A stretch of DNA of 64,000 nucleotides from Diadophis punctatus similis. Lineage: Eukaryota; Chordata; Lepidosauria; Squamata; Dipsadidae. This document shows positions 11,458 through 23,385 of the stretch, piece by piece. The notes beneath the pieces are model-generated. The model was given only the letters and a program-made list of their open reading frames with translations, made no database searches and was not told where the DNA came from. The stretch covers positions 70,337,740 to 70,401,739 of the forward strand of contig JALIGW010000001.1 of assembly GCA_023053685.1 (NCBI GenBank). Direction: 5' to 3'. The position numbers were made by a program, and so were the translations under genes. Within the stretch, counting starts at the first letter, position 1. Every line of letters starts with the position of its first letter.

Positions 11458-11825
11458 ATTCAGATGCTGGGCAACTGGTTCATATTTATGACCGTTGTGG
11501 TGTCCCAGGGTCATGTGACCACTTTTTGTGACCTCCTGACAAGCAATATCAATAGGGAAGCCAGATTCACTTAATAACTGGGTTACTAACTTATCAACTG
11601 CGGTGATTCACTTAACAACTCTGGCAAGTAAAGTCATAAAATGGGGCAAAATGCACTTAACAAATTCTCACTTAACAACATAAATTTGGGGCTCAATTGT
11701 CGTAAGTCGAGGACTACCTGTGAGCAAAGCAACCACGTGGCTTTTCTTCAATCACTATCCAGCTAAGAAAGGTGGTAACATAGACGTGGTCATTCCATTC
11801 TATTTTTGCCATGAAACTGTATGTA

Positions 11826-12183
11826 CAGGTTACAACAGTTCATTTAGTGACTGTTTGAAGTTACAATGGGACTGAAAAAAATGACTTATGACCGCTTTTC
11901 ACACTTATGACTGTTGCAGCATTCCCGTCGCCATGTGATCAGAATTCAGATGCTTGGCAATTGGTTCATATTTTATGACAGTTGCAGTATCTTGGGGTCA
12001 CATGATCACCTTCTGTGACCTGACAATGGGGAAACCAGATTCACATAACAACCATATTACTAACTTAACAACTTCAGTGATTTGTTTAATAACTGTGGCT
12101 AGGGAAGTCGTAAAATGGGGCAAAATTCACTTAACAACTGTTTCACTGAACAACAGAAATGTAGAATACTTGAGGTTTACCTG
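11826..12183. mobile_element. TA-type MITE, CAGGTAGTCC family
   Basis: Ends tgta|caggttacaac and ggtttacctg|tata, interior gtgactgtttgaagttacaatggg and acttaacaac blocks. TA on both sides. Confidence 0.75.
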
Positions 12184-12301
12184 TATATAGTTGCTTCATT
12201 CCTATATTGTACTCACTTAACACCAACATGCAAATATTCTTGTTTTTTGAAAAAGAACTGTGTGGTATTATAAGTGAGAATATTATCATGTAACCTGCAA
12301 T

Positions 12302-12632
12302 CGGGTGGGTTCCTCCCGGTTCGGACCGGATCGCCCGAACCGGTAGCAACCCGCTGGTGATGTCACTGTTGGTGCCGTTCCGTGCACGCCACCATCTTTT
12401 TTTCCCCTTCTGTGGCTTGAAAAGGGCCCGTCTGCCCACAAGTGAAATCTGACCTTTATTTCTTCGCCTGAAGCACAGCTGAGGAACTCCTCAGCTGTGT
12501 TTCGGGCTCATTCCTGCTTCTGAGCATGCACGGAAGCCAAATCGTGTGAGGGGACGCGCGAGCGGGGCGAGGGCAGGCGCGCGAACCGTCACAATGTGAA
12601 CCATTGTCGAAGGTAAGTGGAATCCACCCCTG
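12302..12632. mobile_element. hAT MITE, GGTGGGTTCC family (331 bp)
   Basis: Left cgggtgggttcctcccgg (terminal bases eroded), right gtggaatccacccctg, perfect TSD cctgcaat (12294-12301, 12633-12640). The interior has ccggttcggaccgg and ctgagcatgcacgg blocks. Confidence 0.8.
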
Positions 12633-12640
12633 CCTGCAAT

Positions 12641-14040
12641 CTGAATGTATCCTTTTAAAAATGTGACAATTGTCACTCTTCTAAAAGTGGTAAAATGCCA
12701 GGTTTCTCCTATAGCCTGTCCTGGGCCAATCTAAATAAATTTCCTCCCAAATTCCAACACTATTTGATGCATAGCCACAGCTCTTCCATTTAGCGTTGGT
12801 TTCAGTTCATCTTCACACACATTTCTGAACTCTTGCACTAGCACTTGTTAATGCCTTGTAATTGTTTTCAGCAACACAATTGGGTTTGCCTGTTGTAATT
12901 GCAAGATTGGGAGCTTGGGAGTGGGGTGGGAAATGATAAAACTAAAAAGGCAGCATATTTGTCCTGTTAACAAAACAAAGGTTTTTATATCTCAAGCAGA
13001 TGCCTAGTAAGATTTCATGGGATGTGAGTGGCCTCTGGTGGCAAAAACTGGGAGAAGATAATACAGTATAATTCACTATTGATTCAGGACTATGTACTGC
13101 ATATGTAGAAATACTTCAATAGAAAAAGAAAGGCAAGCGAATACAATAATGTTAACTGACCAGCAGTTTTACAAAGAAGCAAACAATCATATTAATAGAT
13201 AATGATAGAATGATCCTGCACTGTACTGGCTTATTTTATAATGATAATTTAGAACAGCTTTCTAAAATTCCAGGTATATGAGATTTCTCTTGAGAATTGT
13301 AGTCCAAAAATGCAAGAAGATTTTTCAAATATTAAAACAATCAACAATTAACACATGCCTCATTTTTTGTCAGTCTGTACGTGTGATAACATTGCAGAAT
13401 ACTTTTACATTCTTGTATAATATTAAACTTTTCAGACATTCTTTCTGTGCCGTGTGTCTAAAATAGAATACGTTAATTCTCTTGTCTTCTTCCAGTTGGG
13501 TGACTACTTTGCATTCAGAACAGATTTAATCTACATTATGTTTACCCAGCAATTGAATTTCATAGAAGGCATTTTAGGTTCTTTAAAATACTACAAAGAA
13601 AATAGAACTACTTTTGAAGTTAATGGAAACCTAGTTTGTTTGGGATTTGGTGGAAGCTAAACTAAGGGAGACGAGCAACATATAATATCTTAATTTGTTT
13701 TTGCATTAAAGGAACATACTTTATCAAACAAATATTTCTAGGTAGCTACCCACACCAAACATTTTTTTCTTACTACTGTAACGAGAACATTTATTCTGCT
13801 AAGTCAGAGATACTAGTATTCTCATGATTTCTGCTTGTAACACACATTGTTTTATTTGAAAATGGGATTGGTGTTAATCTGCTCAAATACTTGATAAACC
13901 TTTGGCTGCAAATTTATTTTTGGTGGAAAAACTGGCTCTGTGAGTTACAATAAATTACTTTTTTGCCATTTCATTATTTTTTACTTGATCATTTAAATTG
14001 ATTATGATTATGTGCCATCAAGAATAAAGGCAAATATACG
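12641..14040. other. Intergenic, nothing firmly recognised
   Basis: AT-rich. Short frames at 13278-13660 lack domain signatures and splice context. No repeat ends found. Confidence 0.35.
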
Positions 14041-14059
14041 TGACACAGGATAATGATGC

Positions 14060-14215
14060 GAGATCAAATTTGGGTCAGTCACTGGGACCAGAGATTTACT
14101 CTTCCGAACTTTCGGACTCATGCTGGAGCCCATCTTCAGGGAATTTCTCTCTACTGGAATACGTGCTTTGGACTGTTCTGTGAGTTGTGTTTATGTGGTG
14201 CCTTCCTATTGGCTG
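14060..14215. mobile_element. Possible Penelope-like element terminus
   Basis: The phrase ttactcttccgaactttcgg followed by actcatgctggagcccatc and ttcaggg resembles the ccgacgtttcgg..gga..ttcagg signature common at ends of Penelope-like retroelements. Only this terminal phrase is recognised; no reverse transcriptase is present. Confidence 0.35.
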
Positions 14216-14289
14216 ATTGGTTTGTTGTATGTGCCATCAAGTAACTTTCAACTCCTAGTAACCACCAAGATGATTTAAATAGTCCGTCA

Positions 14290-14475
14290 TATACTAGCCA
14301 GTTTGGCTAGTGGTTAAGGCACTATGGTAGAAACCCAGAGACTATCCTGCCTCAGTCGGAATGCCAGCTGGGTGACCTTAATCCAGTCACTTTCTCTCTG
14401 AGCCTAATTCACCTCACAGGGTTATTGTTGTTCCTCCTCCCCTCCCCTCAGGAAGAGAAAGGTGTTTAGTTTAGT
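14290..14475 (+). mobile_element. tRNA-derived SINE fragment
   Basis: Starts with tRNA-like ggctagtggttaaggc and continues through gctgggtgacctt and cacctcacagggttattgttg, the same family seen in reverse at 8561-8900. The 3' part is degenerate. Confidence 0.6.
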
Positions 14476-14560
14476 TTAGTTTAATTAAATTTATATACCG
14501 CCCTTCTCCAGGGGACTCAGGGCGGTGAACAGCCAAGTAAAAACACAATATAAACATTAA
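14464..14560. repeat. Short interspersed repeat fragment with (TTTAG)n edge
   Basis: A (tttag)n run leads into tatataccgcccttctccag and gactcagggcggtg. A related phrase is at 34335-34375. It looks like the 3' end of a LINE/SINE, class not determined. Confidence 0.5.
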
Positions 14561-14725
14561 TATATATATACATTTAAAGTGTGTTGGATATTTTTACCAC
14601 ATTGAGTTATTTGTAAAAATAATAGTGGGATATAAATAAATAAATAAGATATTTCCAGTGATCAGCACAGGTATACATAATTATGCAGATTGTTTTACAT
14701 TTTTTGCTAATATGCTCATACTTTC

Positions 14726-14850
14726 AAAGGGAGATTGGACTGCCATCTGTCTGAAATGGTATAGGGACTCCTGCTTGAGCGGGGGGGGGGGTTGGACTAG
14801 ATGACCTACAAGGTCCCTTCCAACTCTAATAATAATCTAATCTAATACAG
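14726..14850 (+). mobile_element. CR1 LINE 3' end
   Basis: ggactgccatctgtctgaaatgg, gttggactagatgacc and ccttccaactctaataat are the last ORF2 codons and the terminal signature of CR1. Only about 125 bp remain (strong 5' truncation). Confidence 0.85.
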
Positions 14851-15259
14851 AACTGCATAGTATAGGCCCATTTTGCAGAAGCACTCGGAGTGCTAACCAA
14901 AGTTAAAGTCAGTTTGGATCTTTAGAATATTTAGCAACATAAATGTATTTGTGAAGAACAGAAAATTTTTTAAAAAATTGGGTAATATGTCAGGTCTCAA
15001 TTTCTCATGTTATTGCAGTACAAAATAAAAATAAATCTTTCACAGGATTTTCCTGCTGGAAAAAAAAACTAAAAAAATGAATTTTTATTTGGTTTTGCCT
15101 TTAGTACAGTGATCTTTAAAAATGTTTTCATTTGTGTACCCAAGCCTAATTTTATTGCAACTCAAATAATGCTTATATTTATAATTGTGCCTCTTGGATT
15201 TAAACTTTTTAGAGGACCATATCTGAAAATGGAAGTTTTAATCAGGAAGCAAACTGATC

Positions 15260-15790
15260 AAATTTCTCTCGATTGTGTGTCTTTAGATCAGTGTCAATTT
15301 TTAGCAGCCACACAGACAAGACATTCTCCAAGATGATCTGTTCCCAGTCAGGTCCTTCATCTCCCACCAGTGTTCCCACCACCTCGATAATCAAGTGCAT
15401 CCATTTTGCTGGTGGTGGTTCTCCTTTTTTTCCCTTCCACCTTTCCCAGCATTATATGTTTCTCAGGCGGTTTATTCTTGCCAAAATATGTCCAAAATAC
15501 AACAATCTGAGCCTCATCATTGTTCTTTGAGCAAGGACTCCCGATTGATCTGTTTTATAATCCATCGCCTTATTTTCTTGGCTACACATGCTCTTCTCAG
15601 AAGTCCTCTCCAACGCCATAGTTCAAAAGCTTCAGTACGCTGTCTATCCTGCTTCTTCAGTGTCCAGCTTTCGCTTTCACAGTGTCGCAGGGAAAACCAT
15701 TTCCTACATGTTTCTGATTGTGTCTCAGCATGTCACAGCATGTGAATATCTTTCCCAAGATTTTATTACTACTGAACAAAGTGTTAGTCT
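15260..15790 (-). mobile_element. BovB/RTE LINE fragment
   Basis: Minus-strand translation, with stops and shifts, gives KLDTEEAG, ERTSEKSM, GVLAQRTMMRLRLLYFGHI and LGKVEGKKG. These correspond to the C-terminal ORF region of RTE/BovB LINEs (consensus pattern LKLQYFGHI..LEK.LGK.EG). It is degenerate and non-functional. BovB is known to have moved horizontally between squamates and other animals. Confidence 0.7.
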
Positions 15791-15887
15791 GTGACATATT
15801 TCTTGACTGCTGCTTCATTTATTGTTGATAACTATAACGCAGAAACTATTCACCAGCTCAATATTTTAATTGTCAGTTCTAAGATAG

Positions 15888-16435
15888 TGTTGTAAGGAAT
15901 ATCCTTCTGGGTTCAGTTCCAAGTGGGGGAAAAGACACTGGATTCATGGAAGTTGCTTGGAAAGAAGGTTTAATATGGTGGACAGGAGCACATGGCATGA
16001 GCCCCTATACAGAAAAGGTAGATCACATGCTTCCAGATGTGGGTGAAGAGAAAAGGAAGGAAATATGCTGAGTCCCTTGGTTTTATGACCTCTGTTGGGT
16101 CCCACCTCTTAGTTTCCTGTTCCTGTGTATGTAATGCACTCCAATTGGTGGTCAGACACCTCCTAGGGGCGGGGGTCTTAGCTAGCCTTTTAGGCTGTCT
16201 CCCAAGTTTGTTTGAGTGCTGGTAATTTTCCAGGTGGTAGAGGGCTAATCCTCTCATGTCCTGTGAAGGTCTTAATCCCATCACCCTGGAGCTGAAGGAG
16301 GGAGCTGCAGGAAGCTGCTTTGTATTTAAAACATGTTTCTCCTTTCCTCATTCAGGAAACATATTCTTTCCTTTTTTCAATATTTCCTAGGATATTTCAT
16401 TTTTCTAGGTGATGGGTGGGTGCTAACTTTCTACA
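15888..16435 (-). mobile_element. Solo LTR of the TGTTATAAGG family
   Basis: Starts tgttgtaaggaatatcc and ends gtgctaactttctaca, flanked by the 4-bp TSD atag (15884-15887, 16436-16439). It is homologous over its full length to the LTRs at 41141 and 46611 but diverged by many substitutions. A TATA-like box (cataaaacc) and a polyadenylation-like attaaa read on the minus strand, giving its orientation. Confidence 0.85.
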
Positions 16436-16439
16436 ATAG

Positions 16440-18243
16440 GTTGCTATACCAATTTTTATGTGCAGCGCAGAAGGAGTTTTGATCATACCGTTCCAGCTGC
16501 CATCTTGACAGGTTTTTTTTTCCTGCAGACACCCTGTCTATAAGCAAATGTTAAGAAAAATGGTATCAACCACTGCTTCAAAAAGGGGCAACTTTAATTG
16601 GAGATTAGAGGCAGGAGGAAGTAGCTGCCTGCCCTGATTCTTCGTTATTTTACCACTGCTTGAATCTCCCCCTTTCGTGTAAGAGTTTCCTTGTCCTAAA
16701 AATGGAAAAGATGTTTGAATAAAAAAACATGCTCAGTGATTATAGTTTGTAGGCAAAGAAACAGGTCCTCCTCTGAAGCAACAATCTACTAAGCACAGGA
16801 TTCACCGTGTCTCCAAGACCGTTTATTTTTCCTCCTAGGACTAGATATTATTTAATATTGAGAGGACAATTACTCTGGATCTTAAAATAAGAACCATTTT
16901 AACATTTTATTGACCAATGTGCCATTGTATTGAGTTTCATATATTTTATGCTCTTCCTAGTAAAAATCAGTGCATGCTTATTAATATCCACGAAGCTTTT
17001 ATTTGAAACTTTATTTAATTCAATGTTTGTTTTAATCAGCATTTTAATTTTTAATGATGCTTTATTATTGAATTTTCTTGTTGTTTCAAGCCATCTTGAC
17101 TGTGAAAAAGATAGAAATACAGAGGCATACTGCATATGCAATAATTGTGCGGGTGTGTTTTCAAATTATTATAAACGTGTGGAATGTGAAGCCTATACAT
17201 TTTATGAATTTGGATGCATTAAACGGATATATCTACTCTTGATAATGTTTATAGATACAAATTCCAATCTGAATATGCTCAAAACACTCACTTGAGTATC
17301 AAAGGGAAATTAATATTTCTTCAGATTCTATCATAATCTTAGTAACTTTCACTATCACCATCAACCTCAGTTTAGACTGAACTACAGAATCAAACCACTT
17401 CCTTAATGTCATGATACAGCTACACAATAGGCAGATAAATACAAGAGACTTATAGTTTGTCAAGCATATCTACAGATTTCCAACTTCCATCCAGAAGACG
17501 TGATTAAATCTAGCATTCATTGCTAAGCTCTATAACCACATTTGTTTTGACCTACTTGACAGATACTGAAATAATGAGATTAAACCTGGCAATCAGAAGA
17601 CTGAATAATAGTCACTAAAACCAACAAAAATATCAGCTGAACCACATCAACTCCCAGGAAGGACTTGTTAAGAAAGACAAACTATAAAAACACACACTCT
17701 TGTTTATCCACAGCTCATACCTCTGAAACACATGAATAAGCTACTGTAGAGCCCAATGGACAATGACACTGTACTTTCTCAGGCACTAGGTGGCAGGCTC
17801 ATACTTACAGTACATATCAATAACATCCAACCTGAAGCAGATTCTCACAATAAGCAATAATCGTGGAATGATGCTAACATAGGAAATGGCGCATGCTACA
17901 ATTTCCCTACATTTACACCAAGAGTACCATCACACAAGAGTAACTTCAACTACAAGATGAGAGGTACTGTACTTTTACCTATGTATGCCATCATCTGTCA
18001 ACAGTGCTTTTCTCAATTCCATTAACAACTTTAAGTGGAGGAAATTTGTCAACAGTCTGAATTTAGGAGGGAAGGGAAAGAGAAGTTTTCCCATCAATAT
18101 TATTTAATAGAAGAGCATAAGTGAAGAAATGGATCAGCTCCACCCTGCCCACGCTTGTATTTTAAATCTTTCTCTCCCTTATAAGTGATCAGTGGTGACA
18201 GTTATAGGATATAAAATTATATGTAGTTGTAAGCTACCGTATA
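16440..18243. other. Intergenic, nothing recognised
   Basis: AT-rich, with short frames near 16930-17295 lacking any recognisable domain. No repeat ends identified. Confidence 0.35.
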
Positions 18244-18316
18244 CTGGTAGTCCTCAACTTATGACCAAAATTAAGCCCAACATTTCTGTTGCTAAACAAG
18301 ACAGGTGAGTTGCACC

Positions 18317-18685
18317 CAGGGGTGAAATTCAGCAGGTTCGGACAGGTTCTATAGAACCGGTGGCGGCGATTATGTGCAGTTTGGAGAACCGGTAAATCGC
18401 ACCACTGACTGGCCCCGCCCCACCCCTCCCACTCACTCCTTCTCTCCTCCTTCTCGGGCGCATACACACAGAGCAAACATGAGAAGGAGGTGAGAAGCAG
18501 CCAGGTTGAACACTAGAAGACTTGGCCAAACTTTTCTGTCGGTTCTGTGGGTGTGGCTTGGGGTGGGGCCGCCCCACCTTGTCATGAGCGATGTCAAGTT
18601 GGCCACACCCACTCAGTCACATGACCCCCACACCAAGCCACACCCACCAAGCCACGCCCAAAGAACCAGTAGGGGGGAAATTTGA
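18317..18685. mobile_element. hAT MITE, CAGGGGTGAAATTC family
   Basis: Begins caggggtgaaattcagcagg after gttgcacc (18309-18316). The body has ggttctatagaaccgg, tggccccgccccacccc and ccacacccaccaagccac. The right terminus is eroded (gaat|gtcacc), so the end and duplication are approximate. Relative of 35774-36094. Confidence 0.65.
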
Positions 18686-18945
18686 ATGTCACCCATTTTA
18701 CAACCTTTTGTACTGTAATTGTTAAGCAAATCACTGCAGTTGTTAAGTGAATAATTCCATTGTTATGTGAATCTGGCTTCCCCCATTGATTTTGTTGTCG
18801 GAAGCCAGCTGGGAAGGTGTATAAATGGTGATCAGATGACCCCAGTACAGTGCAAAGGTTGCAATGTAAATGCGAAAACCGGTCATAAGTCACTTTTTTC
18901 AGTGCCAGTGTAACTTTGAAGGGTCACTAAATGAATGGTTGTAAG

Positions 18946-19311
18946 CAGGGGTGGGTTCCAACTTACCTCGCTGCCGGTTCGCTCCCTCCCGTGCTGCATG
19001 GGCGCACCTCGTGGGCACGACTCATGAGCGTGTGCACGCTTTACACACACGCACATGCGCAGTAACGAAAAATCAGGGGGAAAAAACAAAGCTGAAAAAA
19101 AGATGGCGACCGCATGCACAGTGCCAGAACACAGCTTCTGCGCATGCTCAGAAGGAAAAAAAAAAAAAACTCAAATAAATGAAATAAAAAAAGATGGCGA
19201 CGCCTACGAACCGGCACCGACCGATCTGGTTCGGTGATGTCATTGTGACATCACCAGCAGGTTGCTAACGGTTCGGGCAAACCCGTCCGAACCAGGAGGA
19301 ACCCACCCCTG
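18946..19311. mobile_element. hAT MITE, CAGGGGTGGGTTCC family (366 bp)
   Basis: Ends caggggtgggttccaac / aggaacccacccctg with a perfect TSD gttgtaag (18938-18945, 19312-19319). The interior has cttctgcgcatgctcagaag and ttcggtgatgtcattgtgac blocks. Confidence 0.9.
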
Positions 19312-19335
19312 GTTGTAAGTCAGGGATTACCTGTA

Positions 19336-20410
19336 TCAATTCTGCCCCCTACAATCCCAACCACGATCTTTTAAGGTTGGCTTGTATTATTAGCTCAGCC
19401 AACCCTCTCTAGAAATTGAATCAGAGGAGAAGCTAAAAGATAATAGCTTGCCCTCAACCCTGGGCTTATGACGGAGTTGTGTTTTTAATCAAAGACTTTC
19501 TTGTTCATATATGGCTTTATAATTACGTGCAACACTGTTTTCCAGAAGCAGAACATTTTTCTCATTACTGTTAAAGCTATTCACACTCAATTTGTGTTTA
19601 CTCATAGGATTCAAGAGTACTCTACTGCTATTCTTTATTAGGAAAAAATTAATAAACTATCACATTGAAATGAAATGGAACTGAGGCTAATTAGTCAGTA
19701 GTATTGTATGCAGGGAAGGGAGTTATTAAAACCTAAGATAAAATGTAATTGAATAAGAAATTACTGATACAGAAGGATACCATCTCAATTATTTAATATG
19801 CCTTAATTAGAGGTTCTAATAAAAGCAAGCATGTAAAAAGTCTGGTAGTAGTTAATATGTGGTCAGGGACATATAAGTAAAGGTTTTCAAGAATCATGTA
19901 GATTAAAACCATTTTTAAATTAAGAATGTTGGGTGCCCTATACCAGTTGTTGCCAGTAAAAAACATATGCCATTGCCATATACTGAATTCCCTTATATGT
20001 GAATCACTGTTGTTGTTGGTTCTTGGACCATTAACGCTGATGTCAAAGACCTGAAATATCATCTCAATCTCATCCCTCCATGAAGATTTTAAAGCCATTT
20101 AAGGTATAACTGAGATAGCACGTTTACCTGTGCTCTAGTGAAAGGTGAAAATATTTAATTACTGTTCCTGAAATATAACTTCATTGTAAAATCTACTGCT
20201 ATGCCATTAAAATAGTAACCCTCTGTAATCAACATATTTCGATGTAAGACACTGGTTTCCACAAGAGGATTAAAAACTGCAAAACAACCTTTGAAGCGGG
20301 ATGAGACAAGGTTCACCCCTTTTTGTATGTGTATCAATATTGCAGGAACTACAAAGGAGTAGGGCTTCAGTTGCACTTCTGTAACTCTCATCTTGCCTCT
20401 TGACACACAC
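19336..20410. other. Intergenic, nothing recognised
   Basis: AT-rich DNA without identifiable repeats or exons. Confidence 0.4.
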
Positions 20411-20418
20411 ACCCACTC

Positions 20419-20789
20419 CAAAGGTGGATTCCTCCCAGTTCAGACTGGTTTTCCCGAACCGGTAGCGACTCACTGGTGACGTAACGATGATGTCACCGAA
20501 CCAGATAGGTCGGTGCTGGTCTGTGGGCGCCACCATCTTTTTTTGAATTTTTTTTGAATTTTTTTAGTTTTTTAATTATTTTATTTTATTTTTCTTCTGC
20601 GCATGCGCAGAAGCCAAGTTTCCAGCACTGCGCATGCGTCACTATTTTGTTTTTGGATTTTTTCAAAAAAAAATTCAGGTGTTTTTGCACTGCGCATTCG
20701 TGCGCAAAGTACGCACGGGCCAACAAGGCACGCCCACGTGGCGCGGGAGGAAATGAACTGGCAGCAAGGTAAGTTGGAACCCACCCCTG
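20419..20789. mobile_element. hAT MITE, GGTGGGTTCC family (371 bp)
   Basis: Left caaaggtggattcctccc, right gttggaacccacccctg, TSD acccactc/ccccactc (7 of 8). Carries TGCGCATGCGCA at 20598-20609 and a near copy at 20629-20640, with T-rich runs between. Confidence 0.85.
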
Positions 20790-20989
20790 CCCCACTCCCC
20801 AAGAATGACACTGACATAGGTTCAGTACGTAAAACTGTATTAGACAGTTTTAAACAGTTTTAAACATGAATTTACTATTCCTGAGGTCAAGTAAAAAAGA
20901 CCTTATGATGTAGTCATTGTTTTTTTTTAAAAAGAGAATATTCAGGTATTTCCAGTATAAATTAGAAAATTAAAAAATTATGAAATGTA

Positions 20990-21585
20990 TTCTATTCCGA
21001 TATCTCAGAAAGGTAGAGTTAACTGGGCATTGGATTTATTTATTTTTATTTTTTTGGTAGCAACTGGAGTTTTGCTTTTGTAGCAAAAACTGAAGGCTTT
21101 TGCTACAAAAGCCTTCAGATATAGCAGAAGGCTTTTGTTGCAGCTGGAGTTTTGTTAAGGTTGATCAAAGAAAGACATATTTTAAGTATTGCTCAGTTCA
21201 ACCGATTCCCTAATTAAGTCATGAGCCTCAAGCCAAGCTTCAAAAGAAATCCAGTTATTTATTAGGAGCGTCATGTCATCATGGACCAAGTGAAGCCAAC
21301 TCTGACCTCACTTAATTCGCGCCTTGGCTCTGACCCTGTTTCCCCCTCCCCCCCAAGGTGTGTCATCAGTCATATCCCAACGAAGCAATTTTGCGGGTTG
21401 TAGAAGTCTCTCCAGCCACTGTGGATCTCCCTGGAGATGGCCTTGATGTTTGCTGGCTGGAATGTGCTTTATTTTGACTAAAGTGCCAGTTCCTCACTGC
21501 AGCTGCGAGGCTCGATTCCCCTTCCTATGGCAACTTGAGAGCAGGTCAGGGATGCTTCGTGAGTTGACACTATGTTTATGTCATA
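20990..21585. other. Unclassified segment with small hairpin
   Basis: A short palindrome gaaggcttttgctacaaaag lies near 21091-21118, followed by repeats of the gcttttg..gcaactggagttttg theme. From 21160 the DNA is more GC-rich, with no recognisable element ends. It may be a degraded LTR or LINE. Confidence 0.3.
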
Positions 21586-21599
21586 GGTTAGCCTGGTAA

Positions 21600-22672
21600 A
21601 TATAGTATATACTCAGGCAAGAGAAACCAAATGCACAAGTATAGAATAGGTGGTACCATGCTCAACAGCAGTAAGCATGAGAGGGATCTAGGAGTCCTAG
21701 TGGACAATCACTTAAGTATGAACCAGCAGTGTGCTGCAGCTGCCCAAAAAGCCAATGCAATCCTGGCCTGCATCAACAGAGGGATTAAATATCAAGCTCA
21801 CATGAAGTGTTAGTACCACTTTATACTGCACTAGTAAGGCCACACTTGTGTACAATACAAAAAAGATGTTGAGACTCTAGAAAGAGTGCAGAGAAGAGCA
21901 ACAAATATGATTAGTGGACTGGAGGATAAAACATATGAACTGGATATGTCTAATCTAACGACAAGGACAACTAGGAATGACATGATAGCATTTTCCAATA
22001 TCTGAGAGGCTGTCACAGAGGGGAGGGGGTCAACCTATTCTCCAAAGCACCTGAGGGTTCAGAACAAGAAGTAAAGGATGGAAATTTATCGAAGAGTGAT
22101 ACAACCTAGAATTAAGGAGAAATTTCCTGTCCGTGAGAACAATTAATCAGTGGAACAGCTTGCCTCCAGAACTTGTGGGTGCTCCATCAGTGGAGGTTTT
22201 AAAGAAGAGATTGGAAAGCCACTTGTCTGAAATCTTATAGTGATGGTGTGCCCTGCCTGAGCAGGGGGTTGGACTAGAAGACCTCCAAGGCAGGGGTGAA
22301 ATCCTCCCGGTTCGCCCGGGCCAGTCCTTCGGCATATAGCCGATGGAACTGGCGGCAGTCGCGGCGCGCAGCTTCTCCCGCCCGCTTTCCCGGCCCGGCT
22401 GAACACAATCACCGCTTTCCCGGCCCGGCTGAACACAATCATTCGGGTTATTTTTCCCTCTGTGCATGCGCGTGCATGCACAGAGGGAAAAATAACCCGA
22501 ATGGCGGCGTTCAGCCGGGCCGGGAAAGCGGGCGGGAGAAGCTCCGCGCCACGACCGCCGCCAGTTCCATCGGCTATACGCCGAAGGACTGGCTCGGGCG
22601 AACCGGGAGGATTTCACCCCTGCTCCAAGGTCCCATCCAACTCTGTTATTCTGTTATACTGTTATTCTAGAA
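21600..22672 (+). mobile_element. CR1 LINE 3' region, split by a hAT MITE
   Basis: Broken plus-strand frames give [54 protein letters not shown] and KKRLESHLSE, the C-terminus of CR1 ORF2. The 3' end, caaggtcccatccaactctgt, resumes after the MITE at 22631. Several indels and stops make it inactive. Confidence 0.85.
22291..22622. mobile_element. Fold-back hAT MITE (332 bp) inside CR1
   Basis: Starts caggggtgaaatcctcccgg and ends gggaggatttcacccctg, perfect TSD ctccaagg (22283-22290, 22623-22630). The arms are long inverted repeats around a gtgcatgcgcgtgcatgcac centre. The left arm has an extra tandem copy of a ctttcccggcccggctgaac-containing 30-mer. Confidence 0.9.
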
Positions 22673-22846
22673 GTCTGTGAATGAATATGGCCTGCTGAGA
22701 ACCAGCATTTGAGTCATTATTGTTGAACACTAGCAATCCTAAACAATCACACTGCCCTTCTCTGCCTCATCCTTGTGCCTCATATATACACGTGTATGTA
22801 TGGAGAGAAAATATCTATGAAAGAATGGATTATTATTTGCGCTCAC

Positions 22847-23199
22847 CAGGGGTGGGTTCCAACTTACCTTGCTGCTGGCTCGCTCCCTCCCGCGTGGGTG
22901 TGCCTCGTGGGTGCGTGCGTGCTGCGCGTGCATGCGCAATAATGAAAAATCCGGGGGGGAAATAATTTAAAAAAACAAAGCCAAAAAGAAGATATGACCA
23001 CATGCACGGTGCCAGAACTCGGCTTCTGCGCATGCTCAGAAGGAAATTTTTAAAAAACTTTTGTTTAAATTTTTTTTAAAAGATGGTGGCGCCCAGGGAC
23101 CAGCACCAACCGATCTGGTTCGGTGATGTCATTGTGACGTCACAGAGGGTCGCTACTGGTTCGGGTGAACCAGTCCGAACCGGGAGGAACCCATTCCTG
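22847..23199. mobile_element. hAT MITE, CAGGGGTGGGTTCC family (353 bp)
   Basis: Ends caggggtgggttccaac / aggaacccattcctg, perfect TSD gcgctcac (22839-22846, 23200-23207). Close relative of 18946-19311. Confidence 0.9.
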
Positions 23200-23385
23200 G
23201 CGCTCACACATCTTAGATTAATTAAAATCTGGCAATCCACTAAATGGTGAATAGAGGTAGAAATTGCTACACGTGAGTTAAAAGATTTAAGTAAATAATT
23301 ATATCAATATTTCATCAAATGGAATTTTCTTCCCCTACCCACTTTACTTGTTTATATGGCCCTGGCATATTTATATTTATATTTA

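Larger units (their letters stand above)
10906..11720. mobile_element. TA-type MITE carrying two hAT insertions
   Basis: The element begins cata|caggcagtccttgacttac, but a hAT MITE with TSD acaggcag splits its first bases (10906-10912, continued at 11181). It ends cgaggactacctg at 11720. A second hAT MITE interrupts it at 11318-11457. Its family is the CAGGTAGTCC one. Confidence 0.75.
18244..19333. mobile_element. TA-type MITE with two nested hAT MITEs
   Basis: Outer ends ctggtagtcctcaactta and gtcagggattacctg are flanked by TA (18242-18243, 19334-19335). Two hAT MITEs interrupt the body (18317-18685, 18946-19311), so the outer element inserted first. Confidence 0.8.

Noticed and set aside
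13278..13660. Possible small exons (62- and 68-codon frames)
   Set aside because: AT-rich, no homology recognised, no consistent splice structure.
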